Assembly: GCA_963565915.1 (NCBI GenBank)
Contig: OY751491.1
Location: 2,356,001-2,420,000, forward strand
Length of the DNA stretch: 64,000 nucleotides
Direction: 5' to 3'
DNA from: Entoloma clypeatum
Taxonomy: Eukaryota; Basidiomycota; Agaricomycetes; Agaricales; Entolomataceae
Shown here one piece after another: positions 35,846 through 45,249 of this stretch. Below the pieces are notes generated by a model. That model made no database searches, was not told the origin of the DNA, and was given only the letters and a program-made list of their open reading frames with translations. The position numbers and the translations under genes are program-made. Each line of letters begins with the position of its first letter. Positions within the stretch are counted from its first letter, which is position 1.

Positions 35846-36155
35846 TGTTGAAGTTCCACCTGGGCGCTAGCCGCAAGTGTACTGAAGCAACCGGCTACAG
35901 TGGAAGTACTCTACGATACCGTTCTGACCACTTACATGGGTTGGAGAGGGTGAGGCTGGTGAGAGCGGTTGAGGCTGGTAAGAGCGATGGAGGCGGTTAA
36001 GAGTCAAGAGACAACTTGTTGATATTGACAGTTTCCTGGTCTTATATACCGTACTACTGTTTGTACCAACCAAACAAGTATGTAATGAAGATATGTAAAG
36101 GTCACGTGATGTAATCTAATCTAATCTAATCTACGTGATGGGAAAAGTTTCAACA
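35846..36155 (-). repeat. copia 5' LTR
   Basis: 310 bp; acts as promoter for the minus-strand transcript of the gag-pol frame that starts 361 bp downstream. Confidence 0.92.
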
Positions 36156-36317
36156 GGCTTCTGACTGCTCAAAGAAATTGTCTTCTAACGCTAGAGCAAA
36201 GGCCCGCGCAGCCTAAGCTGAGGACAAATTGGAGAAGACGACTGAGTCAAAAAAATAGTAAGCAGTCTTCAGATTCTAGCACGTACTGGGGATTGCATTG
36301 ACTCCTTTCATGCACCT

Positions 36318-39300
36318 TTGGAAACCCTCCGACTCAATGCGTCTGCTCTCTCAAATCCGAACTCTCTATGTATTGATTTGATATTTCCGACCTTTTCCGA
36401 TTCTCTTCCGATAAAGACTCTTATTGATTCTGGTTCTACACATTGCTTTGCAGATACCAGATTTATTTATTCTTTAAACTTATCTCCGACTCCGATTCCT
36501 TCACCTATGGTTTTGAAACTTTTTGACGGTTCTTCAAATACTTATATCACACAATCTATCAATCTTCCTCTCCGATTTCCTTCCGGTGAACTTCTGACCG
36601 TCGCATTTTACGTGACAACCCTCGATTCGTCTTGTAATTTGGTTCTAGGACACAACTGGCTCACCCGCTACAATCCGTTGATTGACTGGGTATTGGGCAG
36701 TATCTTATTCCATTCTATGTTACCCGACACTCCGAGTCCGACTCCGACGTCGACTGCTGAGGCAGCTCCGCCACCTCTGCAGTGTCCGCCCTCTCCGATG
36801 GGCACCTCTGATCCGCTCACTCCGAACACCTCCGACCCGCCACAGATTACCATGGTCAATGCAGCCGCATATCTCCATGCTTGTAAAGCTCCTGGGGCAT
36901 ACGCTTTCCGCATTCACCTCTCCGACATCTCCGCCAATTCCGCGTCTGTCTCCGATGACGCTCCTGACCTCTCTGGCATACCTGAGGAATACCACGATTT
37001 TGCTGATGTATTCAGTAAGAAAAAAGCCGACACCCTTGCACCCCACCGACTGTACGACCTCAAAATCAATTTGGAGGAAGGTACTTCCCCTCCGATTGGT
37101 CCGATGTACTCACTCTCGCAATCTGAACTTGGATCCCTCTGAGACTTCATCGACAAGCATCTCAATATCGGTTTCATCAAACCTTCTAGTTCACCTCACG
37201 GCGCTCCGTTCCTCTTCGTCTGAAAGAAAGATGGATCACTCCGACTATGCATCGACTTTTGAGGCCTGAACAAAATCACGAAGAAGGACCGATACCCACT
37301 TCCACTCATATCTGACCTCTTAGCCACTGCCGGAAAAGCACGCGTTTATACCACCATAGACCTCCAACATGCATACCACCTAGTCCGCATCGCTGAAGGT
37401 GATGAATGGAAAACTGCATTCCGCACTCGCTATGGATCGTTTGAATGGTTAGTCATGCCATTCAGATTGTCTAACGCACCTGCAGCCTTTCAACACTTTA
37501 TGAACGACATCTTCTCCGACCTTCTGGACAACTGCGTTACCGTTTACCTTGACGACATCCTGATCTACTCTGACAACCCCGAGGAACACAAAAAACATGT
37601 CCGAGAAGTCCTCCGACGACTCCGACAACATGGTCTTTACGCCCGCACCGACAAGTGCGACTTCTCTGCTGAAACTGTAGAATATCTTGGATTTATCCTT
37701 TCTCCTGATGGACTCAAAATGTCGGAAGCGAAAGTCAAGATTATTCAGGATTGGCCTGAACCGCGCAGAGTGAAGGACGTCCAGTCCTTTTTAGGTTTTG
37801 CAAACTTTTACCGACATTTCATTCCATTCTATTCCAACATCACTATTCCACTCACTCGTTTAACCAGGAAACATGCCACTTGGCTGTTCTCCGACGACGC
37901 TCGAACCACTTTTAATGACCTGAAAAAGACATTTACCACCGCTCCGATCCTGACACACTGGATCCCCGACTCTCCGATAATTGTCGAAACCGACGCATCT
38001 GACTATGCCCTAGCGGCTATTCTGTCGATAGTCACCTCCGACAATGAAGTCCACCCCGTCGCATTCCATTCCCGCACCTTCACGGCCCCTGAAGTAAACT
38101 ACGACACCCACGATAAGGAACTTCTTGCCATCTATGAAGCATTTAAAATTTGGCACCATTACCTGGAAGGCTCCGGTACTCCGATTGACATCGTTACCGA
38201 CCACAAAAATCTTGAGTATTTTGCCACCACCAAAGTTCTTTCATGCCGACAAGTCCGATGGTCGGAATACCTTTCTCAGTTCAACCTCGTCATCCAATTC
38301 CGCCCCGGCCGATTGGGAACTAAACCTGACTCTCTAACTAGATGTTGGGATGTTTACCCTAAAGGGGGAAATAGCGACTACGTCGACATCAATCCGACCA
38401 ACCTCTGACCAGTCTTTTCGCAAGAACAGCTCTCCGCTTCAGTTCGCGCAACTCAACTCCTTGAGCCCGTCCTCCATGCAACCATTATCATGGACACAGA
38501 AAAACTTCACCACGACATACTCACAGCACTCCCTTCCAACACTCTTTCTAAACCCCGCTGGTCTCTCGACCCCGATGGTTTCCTCCGACATGACGATCAG
38601 ATATACATTCCCGACTCCGATGACCTCCGACTCCGAGTCCTACAGCACAAGCACGATCATATGCTTGCTGGACACCCAGGTCAGAACAAGACACTCAGTC
38701 TCATTCAGCGTGATTATACCTGGCCTGGAATACGAGATTTCGTTAAACACTATTGCAAGTCATGTACCACTTGCATGTGATCGAAGCCACAAAGACACAA
38801 GCCTTACGGTCTACTCAAACAGCTTCCGATCCCTGAACGACCTTGGAATTCTATCTCAATGGATTTCATCGAGACCCTTCCGACCTCCGACAACTTTGAT
38901 TCAATCCTCGTTATCATTGACCAATTAATGAAACAAAGTATTTTCATTCTGACAACAATTCACTGCACCTCCAAAGACCTTGCCGTTCTCTTCGTATTGC
39001 ATGTCTTCTCTAAACATGGCATTCCCGAACATGTCACCTCTGACCGCGGCCCCGAATTCGTCTCCCAATTCTTCCGATCTCTCGGAAAGGCTCTAAACAT
39101 GACCCTCCACTTCACCTCCGGTTACCACCCCGAAGGTGATGGCCAAACCGAATGCACTAACCAGACCCTCAAGCAGTACTTGCGGATATTCTGCAACTAC
39201 CAACAGGACAACTGGTCCACTCTCCTTCCGATTGCGGAGTTCGCGTACAACAACGCACCTAGTGCTACCACTGGCATATCTCCCTTCTTTGCTAACAAGG

Positions 39301-39938
39301 GTTACCATCTGAACATTACTGTTCACCTGGAACGAGACCTCGCCTCTTCCTGAGCCCGATCCTTCGTGACCGACTTAGACGAACTTCACCAAGAACTGAA
39401 AGCCACCATCTCCGACGCTCAACGACGTTACCAGAAGTCCTCTGACAATAATCGGATCGCACCTCTGACATTTTCTGTTGGACAACAGGTTTTCGTCAAA
39501 GCACAGTTCTTCCGCACAACACGCCCATCCAAGAAATTCTCAGAAAAGTACTTGGGACCATACGAGATCATTGCACAACCCGGCACACACTCCTTTACCC
39601 TCTGACTCCCCGACACATTCTGCGGTGTTCACCCCGTCTACCATGTCTCCATGCTTGAACCCGCAACTCCGAACACCATTCCGAATCGGACCCAACCTCC
39701 GCCTCCTCCGATTGACATTGATGGAGAACTTGAGTACGAGATTGCTGAAATAGTCGACTCAAAGATCAACCGACGACGTAGCTGCAAGCTACTATATTTC
39801 GTCCGTTGGTTAGGATATGAAAACACTGATGAAGAATTCTCTTGGCTACCAGCCAATGAATTGGAAAACGCCCCCGAGCTTGTCTCCGACTTTCACTCCG
39901 CTTATCCCGACAAACCGGGCCCGATCACATCGCTCTGA
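36318..39938 (+). pseudogene. gypsy-1 pol: protease, RT, RNase H, integrase, chromodomain
   Basis: A single reading frame of 3.6 kb with no frameshift but seven internal stops, all TGA: 37140, 37221, 37260, 38406, 38778, 39351 and 39603. Protease: [32 protein letters not shown] with the YLDD core. RNase H: PIIVETDASDYALAAIL. Integrase: zinc-binding H and C residues near HDHMLAGHPGQNK and CKSCTTC, then core with SDRGPEFVSQFF and EGDGQTECTNQTLKQYL. Chromodomain: EIAEIVDSKINRRR ... YFVRWLGYENTDEEFSWLPA. Chromodomain integrases target marked heterochromatin. Each TGA sits where related copies have Arg (CGA). Confidence 0.9.
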
Positions 39939-39965
39939 AACAAGAAAAAACAAGTACTATTCTAT

Positions 39966-40925
39966 CTACTTAGTATGTTGTTTCTTGTTTGACGGACCCT
40001 CCTCCTTGTCCGACTCCTCCTCCTCCTCCGCCTTCTCCGACGGCTCCGAAATCGACATGTCGGGATTGTCCGACAGCTCCGGCAACTCCAACCTCTTTCT
40101 ATTCACAAGGTCCTTCCTAATCCTTCTTGCGATCCTCTTCTCCAGTCTCAACTCGTGCGTCTCCTCCGCTGTATCCATCTCCGACTCCGACCCTTCCTCC
40201 GACTCCTCCGGCGACTTGGGTTGATACTCGGTGTTCACTGAGCCTTCGACTGCTGTTAGCAGTCGCCTCACCTGCCTCGTCTCTGCCAGTATCATCTTGA
40301 GGACACCCAAGACGGTGTCCTCCGACCCACTCTCCGACGGCATCTCCGACGCCTTTTTCTTCCCCTTAATCACCTTCGCCGTTTTCTTCACCTCCTTCAC
40401 CTCCGACTTTCCCTCCGACGCTCTGACCTTGCACTTCTTCTTGTCCTTGACACAACCCTTGCAGGATGACTTATTCCTAAAACAAAAGGTTAAAACAGAA
40501 GAGACGAACCAAAGAAGAACTTACTCATCACGTTTGCATTTGACGCCCTTCACATTGCACCTATCACAGGCGCCGACCCCGACCCTGACTCCCGACCCCT
40601 CTCCGACCGTCGCCGTCACCTCCTCTACCTTCCTTTTCTTCGTCACCTTCTTCTTCTTCTTCTCCGCCTGCGGCCCCCCCGACCCCTTGCTCGATGCACC
40701 TTGCGCAGCGGCCACTTCATCGGCCCTCTTCTGAGCCGCCAGCTCTGACACCCGATGCATCTCCTCCGCTAACCGCACCGCCTCCGCAGCCCTCTCTTCC
40801 TCCACTCTCTGCTCCTCCTCAGCCTTCCTCGCAGCCTCCTCCTCCGCTGCTCGCTTTTTTGCCTCCACCTCCGCAAGCTTAGCCTGCAGCGCCTCCATCT
40901 CCTTTTGAAAATCGGTTGCCGACAT
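39966..40925 (-). CDS. Antisense coiled-coil / Zn(II)2Cys6-type protein carried by gypsy-1
   Basis: Two exons on the strand opposite to gag-pol: 40925-40525 and 40476-39966, intron 40477-40524 (GTAAGT...TTTTAG, 48 bp). They total 912 nt, 303 residues, with no internal stop. Residues 1-80 are an Ala/Glu/Lys-rich coiled coil (MSATDFQKEMEALQAKLAEV). Then comes a basic stretch (EKKKKKVTKKRKVEE) and a cysteine cluster spanning the splice: CDRCNVKGVKC, eight residues, CKGCVKDKKKC. The spacing C-x2-C-x6-C-x8-C-x2-C-x6-C fits the fungal Zn(II)2Cys6 DNA-binding fold. The C-terminus is acidic (EEEEESDKEEGPSNKKQ) with a basic patch (KRIARRIRKDLVNRKR). It lies between the pol stop and the 3' LTR. A similar antisense gene begins in gypsy-5 at 63861. 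A regulatory or DNA-binding role is inference. Confidence 0.75.
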
Positions 40926-41078
40926 ATTGAGGTTTTTTCGGAAGAGTTTTTAAAACGAAAAGAGAATGGGGGAACAAGAAGAAAGAACCACTCAGACGGT
41001 ATTTTCAACCAACACATCACATGACGCAGTTCACGCGCACTGACCACCTAGGTCCTTAGGCCTCATGGGTTCGGCCCT

Positions 41079-41091
41079 AAGGGGGAAATAC
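41079..41091 (+). other. gypsy-1 polypurine tract
   Basis: The sequence AAGGGGGAAATAC directly precedes the 3' LTR, as expected for the plus-strand priming site. Confidence 0.75.
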
Positions 41092-41602
41092 TGTTACATT
41101 CCGATCCATTCCGACGATTTCTGACCAATCCCAACACCTCCGACACCTCCGACACCTCCGACACCTCCGACACCTCCGACATTTTGACTAATACTTATTA
41201 TGCATACTTACTGTTATGAATCTCGTTGCTACGTACATTACTTACATCCAACCATTTTACTTATGTTAGGAATCTCCGACAGCCACTCGTTATCCGACTC
41301 CGATGAAGCCACACATCCTCCGACATAGTATTTAAACTTATGTAGAATTGTGTATTAGCTTCAGTTTGAATATCAACTTAGATTCGACATCATACCTCCT
41401 GTCCTCTTTCCGACTCTTAACTTGAGTCCGACCTCCGACCTCTGATCCTCTGATCCTCCGAAATAAGGACACCAACGTATTAGCGAGGGCGCAACACACA
41501 AGTTGAAGCCAAGTCCTTGCCCCTACGTTGCACGCGCTTCGACCCTCTGACTTTCCGACGTGTCCGACGTAGCTCCGACATTTTGTTGATCAGTTCTTAA
41601 CA
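41092..41602 (+). repeat. gypsy-1 3' LTR (511 bp)
   Basis: Same ends as the 5' LTR, with five instead of two tandem ACACCTCCG units near its start (a 27-bp length difference). Confidence 0.92.
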
Positions 41603-43237
41603 CCAGAGCGGAACTATGATGTCCAAATAACCATGAATGAAACGTCGATAGAAATTCGCGAATCCAAGGAAAGACTGTACGTCCTTCACTTTTCGAGGTT
41701 CAGGCCACTCTTGGATGGTCTTCACCTTGGTTTTGGTCATATGGAGACCGGAGGGAGAAAGAATGAAACCAAGATATTCGACTGTGTCAACAGAAAATTT
41801 GCACTTGTCAGAGCGGACATAAAGTCCATTCTTGCGGAGACGTCAGAGAACTTCCTTGACATCGTCGGGGTGCTTGGCGGGGTCGTCGGAGTAAATGAGA
41901 ATGTCGTCGAGGTAGACCACCACTGTAACATCGAGGAGGTCACTGAAGATATCATTCACAAATCACTGAAAAGCAGCAGGGGCGTTGGATAGTCCAAAAG
42001 GCATAACAAGCCATTCAAACAATCCGTAACGAGTGCGGAAAGGGGTTTTCCATTCATCTCCGTCGGCAATGCAGACAAGATGATATGCATGCCAGAGATC
42101 GAGAGTGGTATAAACACACGCTTTTCCGGCAGTGGAAAGGAGGTCGGAGATGAGCGGAAGAGGGTATCAATCCTTCTTGGTAACTTTGTTCAGGCCCCGA
42201 TAGTCGACGCACAGGCAGAGGGAACCGTCCTTCTTTCAGACAAAGAGGACCGGAGCACCATGCGGAGAGCGAGAGGGGCAAATGAAACCAATGGCCAAAT
42301 GTTCGTCTTTGAAGTTTCACAGGGCAGATAGTTCAGATTGTGAAATGGAGTACATAGGGCCAATAGGGGTAGTCAATCCGTCTTCTAACTCAATGCGGAG
42401 GTCATAGGGACGATGCAGAGCGAGGGTGTCTGCTTTTGTCTTGCTAAAAACATTGGCAAAATCGTGATATTCCTCTGGAATGTGGGAGAGGTCTGGAGGT
42501 TCCTCGGACATGGAAACGGATTGGGCAGAGATCGTGTGGTCGGAGAGGTGAATTTGGAAAGATTGGGCACCCGGAAGTTTGCAAGTGCGCACAAATGTGG
42601 CTGCATTTATCAATGCAATATTCGGAACAATGTCCAGAGTTGCAGCGGGTGTGCTGGAGTCGGAGGTCGGAGTATTGGGAGAGGTCTGCAGAGGTAGCGG
42701 AGCTGACCTGGCAGAAGACATCAAGGTCGGAGACTCCTTCAAGAGCTGTGGATGGAAAGTAATACTGTCCAATACCCAGTCAATCATAGAATTGTAGCGG
42801 GTGAGCCAGTTGTATCCAAGAACCATAGAACAGGAGGAATTGAGTGGAGTCACATAGGCTGTAATGGCCATATATTCACCGGAGGAAAAGTATACAGGGA
42901 GATCAACCGCCTGAGTAATGACAGAGTTGGATGTTCTGTCAAATAATTTAAGTTCAATCAGAGGTATGGAGGTGAAAGAGAGTTTATAGGATGAAGCGTA
43001 ACGGGAGTCAATAAAACAATGAGTAGAGCTGGAGTCCACAAGGGCAGCTATCGGAGAAGAATTGGAGATAAGCAGAGATGCAAGTCGGACACGGAGGGAA
43101 TTGGGGTTGGAAAGAGCGGAAGCGTTGAGTAGAGCGGTAGTACAGATAGATTCAATGCAGTCCTCAGGCCGTACAGAGTCCTGTGGACTGCCTGCTAATT
43201 TTTTGTTTCGTCCGTAGTCTTGGCTTGGGCAGCGCAC
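41603..43237 (-). pseudogene. gypsy-2 pol (protease and partial RT)
   Basis: Protease-like region around ALVDSSSTHCFIDSRY and VLGYNWLTRYNSMIDWVLD. RT follows with [18 protein letters not shown] and [17 protein letters not shown] codons interrupt it at Arg positions after SALSAL-type, KKD, AAFQ and VKEVL contexts (for example before YPLPLISDL and before FVNDIFSDL). It is truncated at the gypsy-1 junction. Confidence 0.8.
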
Positions 43238-44352
43238 GCCTTAGCCTTAGAGGTGGAGGATGAAGACTTCAGGCAATCTTTTGCGACGTGTCCAGCTTTG
43301 CCACAAAACATACAGAGGTTGTTGTCAAAACGGCGTTTGCATTCCTCCGGAGTTAGTTTTCTGTCTTTTCCAAGTTTGTCAGAGATGTCGGACTTGGGAG
43401 CGGAGGAAGGCTTCAACTGTTTGCCCTGGATCTGTGTCTGCGGTTTGGCTTTGGAGTTTTTATCGGAGTTTGCGGAGGGAGTTTTAGCTTTGGATTTGTC
43501 AGATTTGGATGCCGACTTGTCGGAGTGGGATTTCTCACGCTGACATTCCCAGTGGCGAGCATCGATAGTCTGTGCTAGCTCCCTAAGTGCTGGTAACGTG
43601 CTTGGCTTTACTTGAGTCCCAAGGACATCTTTAATCCACTCCGCCAACCCGGAGTAGTACCGGTGATGCAGGGTGGAGCTGTCCCAGTGTGTTTTGGCAG
43701 CAAGGCACGTGAACTCGATATTATACTTGAGAATATGTTGATTTTCGCGCATTTTGAGATTGTCCAGAGAGTCAGCAGCATCCGCAACGGGGTCAATGAC
43801 CCCGAATTCCGTGCGGAGTGTGTGGAGGAATGCGGACCAATCTTCGTACCAGTCCGGGGGGTTGTCCGGGTCCGGTTCGATGATGAAATGCTTGAAATAA
43901 TCGAGAGCTGTGCCTCAGAGGAAAGAGATGGCGAGAGTGATTTTGGCAGAGTCATTGTCATACTCGGAGTTGTCGCGGAAAAACAATGTGCATTGGAGGA
44001 TGAACTGGTTCAGTTTCCAGGGATCGGAACCGTCGAAGGTGTCCAGATCCTTAGCCTTTTTGTGATGCTTGTGACCTTTGCTGTGTTTGAGTTCATTGGT
44101 CATTAAGATGAAAGCATCTGCAAGGGCTTGTGGGCCAAAAATATTCTGAGGAAACGGGGGTGCGGATTCTATGGGGGAAGTGGGGATTGGAATATTATGT
44201 GGAGGTGTGATGGGCTGAAAACCCAGAGGTGTCGGAGTAGTCGGAGTTATGGGGGATAGTTCTGTTAAATGTTGTTCAACATTTTGTAGAACTTGCTGCC
44301 TAGAAGTGCCAGCTTCTGCGGCTTTTGCTGTCTTGGTGTTTCGGAGTGCCAT
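43195..44352 (-). pseudogene. gypsy-2 gag
   Basis: Starts MALRNTKTAKAAEAGTS at 44352. One in-frame TGA at about 43913-43915 follows AISFL, where the fragment at 61207-61476 reads FLRGTALDYF. The frame continues through MRENQHILKYNIEF and LTPEECKRRFDNNLCM to a CCHC knuckle CMFCGKAGHVAKDC and ends AAQAKTTDETKN. Confidence 0.85.
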
Positions 44353-44392
44353 GACTAGCAGGAATCCAAAAACAGTTTGAGTTTGAATATAC

Positions 44393-44568
44393 TGTTAAAT
44401 AGGTGAAACGTCGGAGCTTTGTCGGAGTCCGTCGGAGGTCGGACGTAGGACTGAGACCGGAGCGGAACTCCAGAAATGTGGAGGAACAACAAAGGGGAGG
44501 GACGTGGCTTCAATGTATGTGTTGTGCTGCCGTTTGTTGGATAAGGTGTCCCAATTTCAGGAGGTTGG
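44393..44568 (-). repeat. gypsy-2 5' LTR (LTR-B), truncated by gypsy-3
   Basis: Begins TGTTAAATAGGTGAAACG on plus and runs into the gypsy-3 LTR at 44569. The same sequence appears in reverse orientation at about 61600-61869. Confidence 0.75.
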
Positions 44569-45061
44569 TGTAAGGGCAACCATCGGATTTCCTCAATCCG
44601 ACACCTCCGACACCTCCGACCCATCCTCCAACCCTCCGACCATTGTGGTACATCTATTATTTATATTACTATACTTTACGTTTCCTTTCGTTTCCATCTA
44701 TCCTTCGACACCTCCAACCTCTGACACTTCCGACCCGTCCTCTGCGTCGGAGTGCACGTCAGAGCAATGATTTATACCACCACATGCACACTTCCAATTT
44801 ACATATTCTGTTCCCATCCCTACTCCCGATCTTTGTCGTATTTCAACATTCCTCTCCTCATTTCCAATTCTCATCGTCTATATAGCTGTCTAGCCTGCAA
44901 GGGAATCCTCACAACTTTCTCTTTGGATTTCCCTTGCAAGGTATGCCTCATATTGTACTTTGTAGCGTCTAATTTAACTTTGGATTTCCCTTGCAAGTCG
45001 TCCGATGTTGGAGTCGCTTCGGAGCACTTCGGAGTTGTTGGATTGTAAGGTCGCCCTTACA
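44569..45061 (+). repeat. gypsy-3 5' LTR (LTR-C, 493 bp)
   Basis: TGTAAGGGCAACC at the left and GGTCGCCCTTACA at the right give TG...CA ends with a short inverted repeat. It contains the same CTCCGACAC-type short repeats as LTR-A. Solo pairing cannot be checked, since no second copy lies in the window. Confidence 0.75.
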
Positions 45062-45249
45062 GTAGAAAGTTCTCTCTAAACGGACCAGGTACGAATTGTA
45101 CCATTGAAGCCATTCCGCGCTTTGGAGTTGACGACACAGACTCGAGTCCGCCCTCCTCTGATTCCGGTACATCTGACACCCCTTCCGATCCCTCTTCCCA
45201 ACATTCTGCCTACCACTCTGTAACTGGTGACTCCATATCGCACATAGAA

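Larger units (their letters stand above)
30373..36155 (-). mobile_element. Ty1/copia retrotransposon, apparently intact and young
   Basis: LTRs 30373-30682 and 35846-36155 are 310 bp each and look identical. They start TGTTGAAG and end GTTTCAACA on plus. A perfect 5-bp target duplication GGCTT flanks the element (30368-30372 and 36156-36160). It carries one 1,575-codon gag-pol frame without stops, a polypurine tract next to the left LTR (minus reading ATGGGGGGG) and a primer site next to the right LTR. It sits inside gypsy-1 gag and postdates the decay of that element. Confidence 0.95.
29244..36258 (+). pseudogene. gypsy-1 gag, split by the copia insertion
   Basis: Frame from MAARTTQNSRAAA at 29244 to 30372, resumed after the copia element at 36161 and ending TAG at 36256-36258. 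Retrotransposon-gag helices include LDHLRMRDNQKILRYNVDF and ending WECQREKSRSSDKS. A CCHC knuckle starts CMFCGNIGHWA and, after the insertion, continues SDCSKK. Two nonsense codons: TGA 29724-29726 (Arg in the related copy near 61430) and TAA 36214-36216 (Gln in gypsy-2, that is CAA to TAA). Gag packages element RNA in cytoplasmic particles. Confidence 0.85.
28714..41602 (+). mobile_element. Ty3/gypsy chromovirus gypsy-1 (interrupted by a copia element)
   Basis: Bounded by LTRs 28714-29197 and 41092-41602, both TGTTAC...TTAACA. The right LTR is longer by exactly three 9-bp ACACCTCCG units. The 5-bp target site reads CTGGA on the left and CCAGA on the right; both derive from CCGGA by CpG transitions. 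Gene order is gag, protease, RT, RNase H, integrase, chromodomain, then an antisense gene, a polypurine tract (AAGGGGGAAATAC) and the 3' LTR. The frames carry only TGA or TAA lesions, no frameshift in pol. The element is old and inactive, and inserted into a gypsy-2 remnant. Confidence 0.93.
41603..44568 (-). mobile_element. Ty3/gypsy chromovirus gypsy-2, 5' half (minus strand)
   Basis: On minus the order is LTR-B (44568-44393), gag from 44352, protease and part of RT, ending abruptly at 41603 inside RT after the motif FLGFANFYRRF. The missing 3' half would contain RNase H and integrase. Left of gypsy-1 only LTR-B pieces remain (25958-26008 and 28704-28713). The sequence GAGCGGAACT, present in both the LTR and the RT end, may mark a deletion junction. 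Stops in the frames are TGA. Confidence 0.8.

Noticed and set aside
36318..39938. Recoding of TGA as an amino acid in retroelements
   Set aside because: TGA ends normal host genes here (cyclin, desaturase), the affected positions are Arg in homologous copies, and the LTRs independently show CpG transitions.
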